From Spirochaetaceae bacterium (GTDB taxonomy: Bacteria; Spirochaetota; Spirochaetia; UBA9216), in contig JAQQAK010000160.1 of NCBI GenBank assembly GCA_028527945.1, positions 1 through 15,552 on the forward strand: a stretch of DNA of 15,552 nt, read 5' to 3'. The translations under genes and the position numbers were made by a program. The notes under the pieces are model-generated. The model searched no databases. It had not been told where the DNA came from and saw only the letters and a program-made list of their open reading frames with translations. Positions 6,487-14,288 of this stretch are shown piece by piece (the first letter of the stretch is position 1; each line of letters begins with the position of its first letter).

Positions 6487-7742
6487 GCCTTGTTATACTT
6501 TTAGTACTTGGAGTTCCAATAGCCTACTCCCTTGGTGTTTCAGGATTTCTATACTTTCTAATAGAAAGACCTGAGTTAATATCGGTTCTGCCGCAGAGGT
6601 TTTTTGCAGGAATGCAGTCTTATTCAATGATAGCCCTGCCGCTCTTCTGTCTTATGGGTTCTTTAATGAACGCCAGCGGGATAACTACAAGGCTGATTGA
6701 TTTTTGCATGCTCATCATAGGACGCCTGAGAGGCGGCCTTGGAATGGTAAATGTCTTTGCGAGTATGATATTTGGGGGAATATCTGGTTCTTCAGTTTCA
6801 GATACAGCATCTGTAGGTGCTATCATGATTCCGGAAATGAACAAAAAGGGTTACAGCCTTGAATACGCCAGCGGTATAACCGTAGCTTCATCAACAATGG
6901 GGATGATAATTCCGCCTAGTGTTCCAATGATAATATACGCAATGGCGGCCGAAGAATCTGTTGGCAAATTATTTTTAGGAAGCGCAATCCCCGGATTTTT
7001 AATTGGAATAATAATGCTGTTTGTAACATTTTTTATCAGTTATAAGCAAAAGCATCCAAGAGAAGAAAGAACTCTTGATAAAAAAGAGAAACTTATAACA
7101 ATACAGCGGGCAATACTTGCAATAATTATGCCGCTTTTTGTAATAGGTTCTGTAGTTCTGGGAATAGCAACAGCTACAGAATCAGCAGGAATTGGAGTTC
7201 TTTATGCCTTTATTATAGGCATGTTCGTTTTTAAGACACTTAAACTTAAAGACATACCAAAGCACTTCAAAGATGCAGCAATAACATCTGCAAAGGTAAT
7301 GATAATTATAGCAATGTCAAAACTTTATTTGTGGATTCTTGCAATAGAAAGGGTTCCGGAAGCATTATCGTGCTTTGTATCTGGATTAAGCCTGCCTCCG
7401 TTTATTATACTATTAATAATTGATATTATTATTCTGCTGGCAGGAACATTTCTGGATGTTAGTCCGGCAATTCTGCTACTTACACCTATTTTCTTACCTA
7501 TAGCACAACTACTTGGTGTAGACGGAGTACAGTTTGGAGTAATTCTGGTCTCAGGCTTAGCAGTAGGGCTTGTTACCCCGCCAGTTGGAATGTGTTTAAA
7601 TGTTGCGTCATCTTTATCAGGGCTTGAAATTGGAACAATCTTTAAATCAGCCCTACCGTTTCTTACAGCCAATTTGGTGACATTAATCGCCATAACATAT
7701 ATTCCGCAGCTTACATTATGGCTGCCATCACTTTTTATGTAA
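6468..7742 (+). CDS. dctM: TRAP transporter large membrane subunit DctM
   Basis: A 424-residue protein with a dozen or so membrane segments, the usual DctM length; it forms the ion-coupled transport channel. The first half carries GGISGSSVSDTASVGAIMIPEM (from residue 103) and MGMIIPPSVPMIIY (144-157), and the second half repeats the pattern with TATESAGIGVLYA and VGLVTPPVGMCLNVASSLSG, the inverted-repeat ion/substrate sites of the family. The ATG at 6468 has a good site, GGGGAGG (6454-6460), located inside dctQ. It lies 18 bases before kduI in the same operon. Confidence 0.93.
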   Translation: MAILLISLVILLVLGVPIAYSLGVSGFLYFLIERPELISVLPQRFFAGMQSYSMIALPLFCLMGSLMNASGITTRLIDFCMLIIGRLRGGLGMVNVFASMIFGGISGSSVSDTASVGAIMIPEMNKKGYSLEYASGITVASSTMGMIIPPSVPMIIYAMAAEESVGKLFLGSAIPGFLIGIIMLFVTFFISYKQKHPREERTLDKKEKLITIQRAILAIIMPLFVIGSVVLGIATATESAGIGVLYAFIIGMFVFKTLKLKDIPKHFKDAAITSAKVMIIIAMSKLYLWILAIERVPEALSCFVSGLSLPPFIILLIIDIIILLAGTFLDVSPAILLLTPIFLPIAQLLGVDGVQFGVILVSGLAVGLVTPPVGMCLNVASSLSGLEIGTIFKSALPFLTANLVTLIAITYIPQLTLWLPSLFM

Positions 7743-7760
7743 TATCAGAAGGAGAAAAAA

Positions 7761-8591
7761 ATGGATATAAGATATCCCGTTCACCCGGAACACGGAAAAA
7801 CAATGGACACTGAAACGCTCAGAAAGGAATTCCTTATACAGAACCTTTTTGTTAAAGATCAGATCAATATGACATACAGTCATGTTGATAGAATTATTAC
7901 AGCTGGTATCTGCCCTGTAGATAAAGAACTTAAAGTAGAAGGCGGTAAAGAACTTGCAAGCGAGTACTTCTTTGAAAACAGGGAAGGCGGTGTAATAAAT
8001 ATTGGAGGGTCTGGAAAAATCACTCTGGACGGAGAAAGCTTTGACATGAATAACAGCGACGGCTTTTATATTGGAAAAGGGACAAAAGATGTAAGTTTTT
8101 CAAGTTCAGATCCATCAAAACCGGCAAAATTCTACTTTTTGTCTGGGCCTGCTCATAAAGAATATCATTCAAAATGGATACCGCTTGAAAAGGCAAATAA
8201 GGTTCATCTTGGAAGCATTGAAGAATCTAATGAGAGGACAATTAATCAATACCTTCATCCTGCCGTTTTGGAGACTTGCCAGCTTTGTATGGGAATGACA
8301 ATTCTGGAACCTAATTGTGTATGGAATACAATGCCTGTTCATACCCATGAAAGAAGGATGGAAGTATATTTTTATTTTGATATGGATCCTGATACCGTAG
8401 TTTTTCATCTAATGGGAAAACCGGATGAAACAAGACATATCGTAATGAGAAATGAAGAAGCTGTTATTTCTCCAAGCTGGTCTATTCACTCTGGTGTGGG
8501 AACAAAGAACTATACATTTATATGGGGAATGGTTGGAGAAAACAAAACTTTCACAGATATGGATCATGTTGCAATGAAGGATATAAAGTAA
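7761..8591 (+). CDS. kduI: 5-keto-4-deoxyuronate isomerase
   Basis: A 276-residue cytosolic cupin enzyme (EC 5.3.1.17) that isomerises 5-keto-4-deoxyuronate to 2,5-diketo-3-deoxygluconate in breakdown of pectin and other polyuronides. It follows the E. coli protein (278 residues) closely along its length: VYSH-like TYSHVDRII (38-46), GGVINIGG, AKFYF, LETCQL (170-175), NTMPVHTHERRMEVYFYF (189-206) and ISPSWSIHSGVGTKNYTFIWGMVGEN (from 236). The zinc ligands of the E. coli enzyme correspond to His194, His196, Glu201 and His243, all present. AAGGAG (7749-7754) lies 6 bases before the ATG. The stop overlaps the kduD start as TAATG, coupling the two genes. Confidence 0.96.
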   Translation: MDIRYPVHPEHGKTMDTETLRKEFLIQNLFVKDQINMTYSHVDRIITAGICPVDKELKVEGGKELASEYFFENREGGVINIGGSGKITLDGESFDMNNSDGFYIGKGTKDVSFSSSDPSKPAKFYFLSGPAHKEYHSKWIPLEKANKVHLGSIEESNERTINQYLHPAVLETCQLCMGMTILEPNCVWNTMPVHTHERRMEVYFYFDMDPDTVVFHLMGKPDETRHIVMRNEEAVISPSWSIHSGVGTKNYTFIWGMVGENKTFTDMDHVAMKDIK

Positions 8592-9352
8592 TGATTTTAG
8601 ACAGCTTTAATCTAAGTGGAAAAGTAGCGATTGTTACAGGTTCAAATACCGGTCTTGGGCAGGGGATTTGCCTGGGACTGGCAGAAGCAGGAGCAAAGGT
8701 TGCAGGTGTTTATAGAAATACTCCCGGTGATACTGAAAAAATGATAACAGCTGACGGTGGAGAATATCTTGGAATAAAGGCTGATTTAGTATCTATAGAA
8801 CCTGTTCAGAGAATAATTGATGAAACCATAAAAAAATTCGGCAGAGTTGATATTCTTGTGAATAATGCCGGAATTATAAGACGTGAGGATTCTATTAATT
8901 TCACTGAAAAAGACTGGGATGATGTTCTAAACACAAATCTAAAAACAGTTTTCTTTCTTTCTCAGGCCGCAGCAAAACAGTTTATGAAACAGGGTGATGG
9001 TGGAAAGATAATTAACATAGCATCAATGCTATCCTTTCAGGGAGGAATCAGGGTTCCGTCTTATACATCAAGCAAAAGCGGAATTATGGGACTCACCAGA
9101 CTACTTGCCTGCGAATGGGCTAAGGACAATATCAATGTTAACGCTATTGCGCCCGGCTATATGGATACTAATAATACAGAAGCATTGAGAAATGATCCAA
9201 AACGTTCTGCTGAAATTCTTGGACGTATTCCTGCTGATAGATGGGGAATACCGGAAGATGTTGCCGGCCCCGCGGTTTTTCTGGCTTCTTCCGCGGCAGA
9301 TTATGTTAACGGTTATACGCTTGCAGTTGACGGCGGCTGGTTAGCCAGATAA
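8591..9352 (+). CDS. kduD: 2-deoxy-D-gluconate 3-dehydrogenase / 2,5-diketo-3-deoxygluconate reductase
   Basis: A 253-residue short-chain dehydrogenase, the same length as E. coli KduD. It reduces 2,5-diketo-3-deoxygluconate to 2-keto-3-deoxygluconate with NAD(P)H, the step after KduI. Visible are the nucleotide motif TGSNTGLGQG (16-25), NNAG (91-94), catalytic Ser145, Tyr158 and Lys162, and the diagnostic stretches IINIASMLSFQGGIRVPSY and VNGYTLAVDGGWLAR, nearly as in enterobacteria. I place the start at the ATG at 8591, which overlaps the kduI stop, although the frame stays open upstream to 8522: the E. coli protein begins with a similar MIL sequence, and a longer start would encode unrelated residues inside kduI. 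Confidence 0.95.
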   Translation: MILDSFNLSGKVAIVTGSNTGLGQGICLGLAEAGAKVAGVYRNTPGDTEKMITADGGEYLGIKADLVSIEPVQRIIDETIKKFGRVDILVNNAGIIRREDSINFTEKDWDDVLNTNLKTVFFLSQAAAKQFMKQGDGGKIINIASMLSFQGGIRVPSYTSSKSGIMGLTRLLACEWAKDNINVNAIAPGYMDTNNTEALRNDPKRSAEILGRIPADRWGIPEDVAGPAVFLASSAADYVNGYTLAVDGGWLAR

Positions 9353-9388
9353 TATTATCTGGTTTGGCTCCTTTATGCCAAACCAGAT
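9345..9388 (+). promoter_or_regulatory. Overlapping, mutually exclusive hairpins between kduD and the IclR gene
   Basis: The stretch holds CCAGAT (9345-9350), ATCTGG (9357-9362) and CCAGAT (9383-9388). The first two form a perfect 18-base palindrome that includes the kduD stop codon. The second is also part of a perfect 12-bp stem, ATCTGGTTTGGC (9357-9368) with GCCAAACCAGAT (9377-9388), loop TCCTTTAT. The RNA can form one hairpin or the other, not both. No T-run follows, so it is not a standard terminator. It may set the level of the downstream regulator gene, protect the upstream mRNA, or be a protein-binding site. Confidence 0.65.
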
Positions 9389-9415
9389 TAAATATATTGA
9401 ATATTGGAGAGATGC

Positions 9416-10195
9416 ATGCCATCATCATACACAATTCCTGTACTTGAAAAAACTTTTAAAGTAATAAAATGCGTCTCTGAAAATGAAGACGGTCTGACTC
9501 TCAGTGATATTGTAAAAAAAACTGATGAACCTAAATCTACAGTTTTTAAAATTTTATACACTTTAGAAAAAGAATTGATTCTTGAAAAAAGAAATGATCT
9601 ATATTTTCTTGGAAGTATGCTCATTCATTACGGCCTGCATACTCTTTCACAAAGAGATTTAAAGGTTGTTGCTAAACCATACCTTCGTAAATTAATGGAA
9701 GACACAGGAGAAACAGCTCATATAGCAATTCCGGTTGGAATGCAGTCAATGATTCTGGATGTAGAGCTGACAACCCACCCTATCAGGTTTTCATCTCCTA
9801 TTGGCAGTCTTTTTCCGCTTTACTGTACTTCTCACGGCAAATGTATGCTCGCTTTTTCTGAAGACTTCACACTATCAGAATACATCGAACAAAATAAACT
9901 TTTAGGCAGAACATCAAAAACAATAACAGAACCTGAAAAACTAAAAGAAGAAATTGAAAAAATAAGAAAGACAGGTTATTCAATGGATGAAATAGAATTC
10001 GCCGATGATATAAGATGCTGTGCCGCTCCTGTAAGAAACGAAAAAGGTAAATTAATATGCGCGGTGGGAATTACATCAACTATAATAACATTTCCAAAAG
10101 AACGAATTGAAGAAATATCCAAAATTGTTATAGAAACAGCCAATAAAATATCAGCATCGATGGGGTACAATATAATTAAGGCTACCTCTAATTGA
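9416..10195 (+). CDS. IclR-family transcriptional regulator, probable KdgR-like regulator of the uronate operon
   Basis: A 259-residue regulator with an N-terminal winged helix-turn-helix (about residues 7-65, recognition helix near PKSTVFKILYTLEKE at 39-53) and a C-terminal IclR effector domain (about 77-255; landmarks TGETAHIAI, SPIGSLFPLYCTSHGKCMLAF and CCAAPVRNEKGKLICAVGITS). The family includes KdgR, which senses 2-keto-3-deoxygluconate and represses uronate genes. Its place at the end of the dct-kdu operon and the KdgR-like box at dctP suggest the same role; the ligand is inference. The frame is open from a TTG at 9404, but I choose the ATG at 9416 because GGAG (9406-9409) stands 6 bases before it and would lie inside the longer version. 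No separate promoter is evident. Confidence 0.9.
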   Translation: MPSSYTIPVLEKTFKVIKCVSENEDGLTLSDIVKKTDEPKSTVFKILYTLEKELILEKRNDLYFLGSMLIHYGLHTLSQRDLKVVAKPYLRKLMEDTGETAHIAIPVGMQSMILDVELTTHPIRFSSPIGSLFPLYCTSHGKCMLAFSEDFTLSEYIEQNKLLGRTSKTITEPEKLKEEIEKIRKTGYSMDEIEFADDIRCCAAPVRNEKGKLICAVGITSTIITFPKERIEEISKIVIETANKISASMGYNIIKATSN

Positions 10196-10207
10196 GATAG
10201 CCTTAAT
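10175..10207 (+). terminator. Hairpin between convergent IclR and livF genes, likely bidirectional terminator
   Basis: A perfect 10-bp stem ATTAAGGCTA/TAGCCTTAAT (10175-10184 and 10198-10207), with TCT/AGA able to extend it inward past two bulged C. It overlaps the end of the regulator gene and lies 13 bases from the livF stop. AT-rich sequence follows in both directions but without a clean T-run, so terminator strength is uncertain. Confidence 0.6.
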
Positions 10208-10220
10208 ATAAAATAATTAT

Positions 10221-10928
10221 TTATATTCCAAGATATGCTTTTTTCACTTCATCATCAGCTAAAAGATTAGAAGCAGTATCGCTCATTGTAATTCTACCGG
10301 TTTCCATAACATAACCTTTATGAGCAATTTTAAGCGCCTGATTAGCATTTTGTTCAACCAAAAATACTGTCGTACCTTGTTCCTGATTAATTTTCTTAAT
10401 AATATCAAAAATTTGCTGAACAATAATTGGCGCAAGACCAAGAGATGGCTCATCAAGAAGTAAGATCTTTGGTTTTGCCATTAAAGCTCTGCTAATTGCA
10501 AGCATCTGCTGTTCTCCACCAGATAAAGTACCGCCATGTTGGTGACGTCTCTCAGCAAGAATAGGAAACAGCTGATAAACATATTCCATGTCACGCTTAA
10601 TTTCTGCCGCGTCATTTCTTAGAAAGGCGCCCATATCAAGATTTTCAGCAACCGAGAGCTCAGAAAAGATTCTACGGCCTTCAGGAACCTGAATAAGCCC
10701 CATAGACACTATGTCATCAGCAGCAGTGCCAGTAATATCTTTTCCGTTAAGAATTATTTTTCCATTTCTTGGAGGAACAACGCCACTTATAGACATAAGC
10801 GTAGTTGTTTTTCCAGCACCATTAGCTCCAATGAGTGTAACAATTTCGCCATCTTCTATGTGGAGATCAATACCTTTCAGAGCCTGAATATTACCATAAA
10901 ATGTTTCAAGGTTTTCAATTTTAAGCAT
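10221..10928 (-). CDS. livF: Branched-chain amino acid ABC transporter ATP-binding protein LivF
   Basis: A 235-residue cytoplasmic ATPase that, with LivG, powers uptake of leucine, isoleucine and valine through LivH/LivM. Walker A is GANGAGKT (34-41), the Q-loop is LIQVPEGRRIF with Gln80, the signature is LSGGEQQ (135-141) and Walker B is ILLLDE (155-160). The switch position reads VEQNA with Gln instead of His, which is normal for LivF, and VPEGRRIF is a LivF hallmark. The ATG at 10928 is 6 bases from GGGGAGG, located in the end of livG, and the genes overlap by 8 bases. It is the last gene of the operon and runs convergent to the IclR gene. Confidence 0.95.
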   Translation of the reverse strand: MLKIENLETFYGNIQALKGIDLHIEDGEIVTLIGANGAGKTTTLMSISGVVPPRNGKIILNGKDITGTAADDIVSMGLIQVPEGRRIFSELSVAENLDMGAFLRNDAAEIKRDMEYVYQLFPILAERRHQHGGTLSGGEQQMLAISRALMAKPKILLLDEPSLGLAPIIVQQIFDIIKKINQEQGTTVFLVEQNANQALKIAHKGYVMETGRITMSDTASNLLADDEVKKAYLGI

Positions 10929-11712
10929 TGGTATCCTCCCCTAGATAAGCCTTTATAACTTCAGGATCCTTCTTTATATCATCAGGAGCACCAGAAGCAA
11001 TTAACTTACCATAATCTACAACATAAATTCGCTCTGAAAGAGTCATAACAAGCCCCATATCATGTTCTATCAATAAAATCGTAATATTTTCGTTATCTCG
11101 TATTTTATTAATGGTATCAACAAGCTCATGTGTCTCTTGAGGATTCATTCCGGCAGCCGGTTCATCCAGCAAAAGAAGAAAAGGATCTGTAGCCATAGCA
11201 CGGGCTATTTCAAGACGCCTCTGTGCTCCATATGGAAGATTCTTTGCAAGCTCATTTACAAATTGCTCAAGATTGAGTTTTTTAAGAATTTCATAACTGT
11301 CATCAATTACTTTTTGCTCTTCTTCTCGAGTCTTTTTATTACGCAAGATTGCACCGGCAATTCCTGCATGCATTCTTGTATGACGCCCAATCATAACATT
11401 CTCTAAAACTGTCATGTTTTGAAAAAGGCGTATATTTTGAAAGGTTCTTGCAAGTCCCTTCTCTGTTATAACATTAGGTTTTAATCCGTTTATACGTTTG
11501 GTATGAGTTGCCCCTGGAGGACATATTATAACATCTCCGGCAGTAGGTTTATTCACACCAGTAATACAGTTAAAAAATGTTGTTTTACCAGCCCCATTAG
11601 GACCAATAAGAGCAATTATTTCTTTTTCATTTATGTGCAAATCTACATCATTAACAGCTCGAAGTCCGCCAAAATCCATTCTTAGTTTTTTAACGTCTAG
11701 TACAGGAGTCAT
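10921..11712 (-). CDS. livG: Branched-chain amino acid ABC transporter ATP-binding protein LivG
   Basis: A 263-residue ATPase partner of LivF. Walker A is GPNGAGKT (37-44), Q-loop Gln92 lies in ARTFQNIRLF, the signature LPYGAQRRLEIARAMA begins at residue 159, Walker B is LLLLDEP (179-185), and the switch His217 is in IEHDMG. The PYGAQRR signature and the AAGMNP after Walker B are the LivG form. The A of its ATG is also the last base of the livM stop codon (TAATG), with GGAGG 7 bases upstream inside livM, so translation is coupled to livM. Confidence 0.95.
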   Translation of the reverse strand: MTPVLDVKKLRMDFGGLRAVNDVDLHINEKEIIALIGPNGAGKTTFFNCITGVNKPTAGDVIICPPGATHTKRINGLKPNVITEKGLARTFQNIRLFQNMTVLENVMIGRHTRMHAGIAGAILRNKKTREEEQKVIDDSYEILKKLNLEQFVNELAKNLPYGAQRRLEIARAMATDPFLLLLDEPAAGMNPQETHELVDTINKIRDNENITILLIEHDMGLVMTLSERIYVVDYGKLIASGAPDDIKKDPEVIKAYLGEDTNA

Positions 11713-12983
11713 TATTCAGCCTCCTTCATATTGGATTCCGGTTTCTTTTTAAACTCATACTTCTGCCTTATTGATGGAATCATTCCATCCGGTTTGAAAA
11801 CCATAACAAGTACTAGTACGACTCCAAAGATAACCATTCTATATTCAGAAAATGCTCTAAGATACTCAGGCAGCAATGTAATAATTAATGCTCCAACAAT
11901 AGCACCAGGAATAGAACCCATTCCACCCAAAACAACCATACAAAGAACAAGAATTGATTCCCACATGGTAAAACTTGAAGGGTTAATAAAGGTTGTTTTT
12001 CCTGCAAAAATAACACCAGCGACGCCAGCCCAGAATGTACTTAAAGCAAAAGCAACAAGCTTTGTTTTTCCCATATCGATTCCCATAGCTTCAGACGCAA
12101 TTTCATCTTCACGCATAGCAACAAGAGAACGTCCTATTCTTGAATCTTCCAGACGCTTGATAACAAAAATTGTCACAAGGACAAATGCAAGTACAATAAA
12201 ATATGTTAAATTTGTTGCCTGCGAAACATTCAAATCTAATCCGAATATTGTTGGACGCGGAATATTGGCAATACCGCTTGGTCCAAATGAAAGATCATTC
12301 CAGTTCTCAAGAACTATTCTAAATATCTCACCAAAGGCAAGAGTAACAATTGCCAGATAGTCACCCTGAAGTCTTAATACAGGTATTGCAATAAGAATAC
12401 CTATAATCATTGCAAAAATACCGCCTATTGGAAGAGCCACCCAAAAGTTTACTCCAAAATGCAGATTTAAAAGCGCGTATGTATAAGCTCCAACACCATA
12501 GAAAACAATATATCCAAGAACAAGAAGCCCACTCAGGCCAATCATAATATTAAGACCAAGAGCAAGAACAACATATAATAAAGCTGTTATCATTATACTG
12601 GTCTGATACATTCCGGATATAAGCGGAAATATAATGGCTAAAACAAGAACAGCATATGATAAACTTTTTGCAACAACTGGCTTCTGATCAAGTTTCTGTC
12701 GTAAAGTAAGTTTTTCAACAGTTTGTCCACCTTTCTGCTCGTCTGAAAGCTTGCCGTCTCTTCTGTTCATAAAAAGCCGCCAAACATGAGAAAGAATAAA
12801 AGATGCTACACCAATTATAATCATATTGGCCCAGCGCCATTCAACAGTATTATTTACAGTGTTTACCTTTATTACCATAATAGGAAAGGTAAGGAACATA
12901 AACCACAAAGCTATAAAAGAAGACTTTTTAATATCTTTCAGGCTAATAAAGCGATTAGCTTGTTCTGTAGAAGTATTCGACAT
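11712..12983 (-). CDS. livM: Branched-chain amino acid ABC transporter permease LivM
   Basis: A 423-residue inner-membrane protein, about the length of E. coli LivM (425), with the same layout: an N-terminal part with extra membrane helices (two near residues 25-70 and one near 105-125), then the permease core. Core landmarks are GLSGLLVLGYIVFYGVGAYTYALL, LRLQGDYLAIVTLAFGEI, the cytoplasmic coupling segment SRIGRSLVAMREDEIASEAMGID, and GGMGSIPGAIVGA before the last helices. It pairs with LivH to form the channel. A strong GGGGGAG stands 4 bases before the ATG, in the 11-base gap after livH. The C-terminus is a charged cytoplasmic tail. Confidence 0.93.
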   Translation of the reverse strand: MSNTSTEQANRFISLKDIKKSSFIALWFMFLTFPIMVIKVNTVNNTVEWRWANMIIIGVASFILSHVWRLFMNRRDGKLSDEQKGGQTVEKLTLRQKLDQKPVVAKSLSYAVLVLAIIFPLISGMYQTSIMITALLYVVLALGLNIMIGLSGLLVLGYIVFYGVGAYTYALLNLHFGVNFWVALPIGGIFAMIIGILIAIPVLRLQGDYLAIVTLAFGEIFRIVLENWNDLSFGPSGIANIPRPTIFGLDLNVSQATNLTYFIVLAFVLVTIFVIKRLEDSRIGRSLVAMREDEIASEAMGIDMGKTKLVAFALSTFWAGVAGVIFAGKTTFINPSSFTMWESILVLCMVVLGGMGSIPGAIVGALIITLLPEYLRAFSEYRMVIFGVVLVLVMVFKPDGMIPSIRQKYEFKKKPESNMKEAE

Positions 12984-12994
12984 AACGCTCCCCC

Positions 12995-13903
12995 TTATAC
13001 CTTTTTCCTGGTAGTTTTACCAAGAAGTCCAGATGGTCTGAATATTAATATTATTATTAAAATAGCAAAGGCAAAAACATCTTCATAATCACTGGAAATA
13101 TAGCCGGTTCCAAAGCTTTCAGTAAGCCCTAAAACAAAACCACCAAGAACTGCTCCTGGTATAGAGCCTATTCCGCCAAGAACCGCCGCGACAAAGGCTT
13201 TAATACCTGCCAGAAAACCAATGTAATAATTTATTTGCCCAATATGAGAACTTATAAGTACTCCACCTATCGCTGCTGTAGCAGAGCCAAGAAGGAAGGT
13301 AAACATAATAACCTTATTAATGTTTATACCTACAAGTTGTGCCATAACCATATCCTGAGCTGTAGCACGCATAGCCTTTCCCATTTTGGTATAGCGAATA
13401 AGCAGTGTAAATACCACCATAACAACTGCTGTTGTGACCAGTATTATAAACTGAGTAGTATTCATGATTGTTTCTATTGGTTTTAAAAATGCTAAATCAG
13501 GAATAAGATCTGGAAAAGGTTGAAAGTCAGATGTCTGAGCAAGTAGAACATAATTCTGAAGAAATAACGACATTCCGATAGCACTAATCAAGGCTGAAAG
13601 CCGGGGTGCATTTCTAAGCGGTTTATAAGCTATTTTTTCCATTGTCATACCGTATCCGGCAGCCCAAACAACTGCAGCAATAGCTGCTATTATAAAAATT
13701 AGAACCGGAGACATTCCAGTAAAAGATAATACACTGGATACAATAAGAGCTGTAAATGCGCCTATCATATAAATTTCGCCATGCGCAAAATTTATAAGCT
13801 GGATAATACCGTATACCATTGTATATCCAAGCGCTATAAGTGCATAAATACTTCCTCTTGTCAGCCCGCCAAGAAAAAGCTCAATAAAATAAGTACCATT
13901 CAT
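12995..13903 (-). CDS. livH: Branched-chain amino acid ABC transporter permease LivH
   Basis: A 302-residue inner-membrane permease with about eight helices. The opening matches the family closely: GLTRGSIYALIALGYTMVYG (residues 13-32) and INFAHGEIYMIGAF (37-50). Later landmarks are AYKPLRNAPRLSALISAIG, KMGKAMRATAQDMVMAQLVGI (the coupling segment), GGIGSIPGAVLGG and IFRPSGLLG at the end. It forms the channel with LivM. A GAGGAG at 13913-13918 precedes the ATG. It is separated from livJ by 385 bases with a terminator, and probably has its own promoter there. Confidence 0.95.
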   Translation of the reverse strand: MNGTYFIELFLGGLTRGSIYALIALGYTMVYGIIQLINFAHGEIYMIGAFTALIVSSVLSFTGMSPVLIFIIAAIAAVVWAAGYGMTMEKIAYKPLRNAPRLSALISAIGMSLFLQNYVLLAQTSDFQPFPDLIPDLAFLKPIETIMNTTQFIILVTTAVVMVVFTLLIRYTKMGKAMRATAQDMVMAQLVGININKVIMFTFLLGSATAAIGGVLISSHIGQINYYIGFLAGIKAFVAAVLGGIGSIPGAVLGGFVLGLTESFGTGYISSDYEDVFAFAILIIILIFRPSGLLGKTTRKKV

Positions 13904-14010
13904 CTATGAATAACTCCTCTATCTTGAGGTAAAAAAGCTTGTTTTGATTGCTGCAATATTTAATTTTAATTAACACAGCAAACAGTGTAAAAAATTAAAA
14001 AACCAATAGT

Positions 14011-14038
14011 ACCATATTTCGGTGCAATGATTTGTCAA
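14011..14038 (-). promoter_or_regulatory. Probable promoter of livHMGF
   Basis: On the minus strand a consensus TTGACA (14038-14033) is followed after 16 bases by TATGGT (14016-14011), a -10 with four of six matches. Transcription would start about 100 bases before livH. This gives the permease and ATPase genes their own start besides read-through from livJ. Confidence 0.55.
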
Positions 14039-14249
14039 ACTTTCATTGTTGGAATTACATCTATTTACGAAATTGCAAATAATTAGTCACCCTGCCTAAA
14101 AGCTCATAACAAATTATTTTACTAAAGCAAGGCTATAATGTTTTTGCAAAGAATGGATTGTACGGCTGAACTTCATCACCACTACAACATAATAATCCTT
14201 AATAAAGGGAGATCACACAACAAGCAGCTGGGTATAAAACCCTCCCCAT

Positions 14250-14282
14250 AAATAAAAAATAAGGCTGTCCCTAGGGACAGCC
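14250..14282 (-). terminator. Intrinsic terminator after livJ
   Basis: The perfect 20-base palindrome GGCTGTCCCTAGGGACAGCC (14263-14282) begins 6 bases after the livJ stop and is followed on the minus strand by TTATTTTTTATTT. The strong G+C-rich stem and T-rich tail make a good terminator for the minus strand only. Confidence 0.88.
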
Positions 14283-14288
14283 AAAAAA

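Larger units (their letters stand above)
13904..14288. other. livJ-livH intergenic region, 385 bases, no gene seen
   Basis: No convincing coding region or RNA gene. Reading on the minus strand it holds the livJ terminator (14250-14282), about 200 bases in which I see nothing definite, a likely livH promoter (14011-14038), and a leader with a nested inverted repeat: TTGCTG (13948-13953) with CAGCAA (13976-13981) outside, TTAATT with AATTAA (13960-13973) inside. The only small minus-strand frame of note (14114-14176, 20 codons) lacks a good ribosome site and is not rich in branched-chain codons, so it is not an obvious attenuator peptide. Confidence 0.6.

Noticed and set aside
8522..8590. Upstream extension of kduD to an in-frame ATG at 8522
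   Set aside because: It adds 23 residues that lie inside kduI in another frame. The ATG at 8591 overlaps the kduI stop and gives exactly the E. coli KduD length and N-terminus.
9404..9415. TTG start at 9404 for the IclR gene
   Set aside because: The only good ribosome site, GGAG at 9406-9409, lies inside this version and is well spaced for the ATG at 9416.
11731..12360. A 209-codon open frame on the plus strand opposite livM
   Set aside because: It is a shadow of livM: no ribosome site, low-complexity Ser/Thr/Ile/Pro composition, and the other strand is an unmistakable permease.
14134..14139. TATAAT on the plus strand in the livJ-livH gap, considered as a small-RNA promoter
   Set aside because: No -35 box at suitable spacing and no plus-strand terminator downstream; AT-rich sequence gives such matches by chance.
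14114..14176. A 20-codon minus-strand frame between livJ and livH, considered as a leader peptide
   Set aside because: No good ribosome site, few branched-chain codons and no terminator/antiterminator pair next to it.
14263..14282. The 20-base palindrome after livJ, considered as an operator or recombination site
   Set aside because: Its position right after a stop codon with a T-rich tail on the minus strand is fully explained by an intrinsic terminator.
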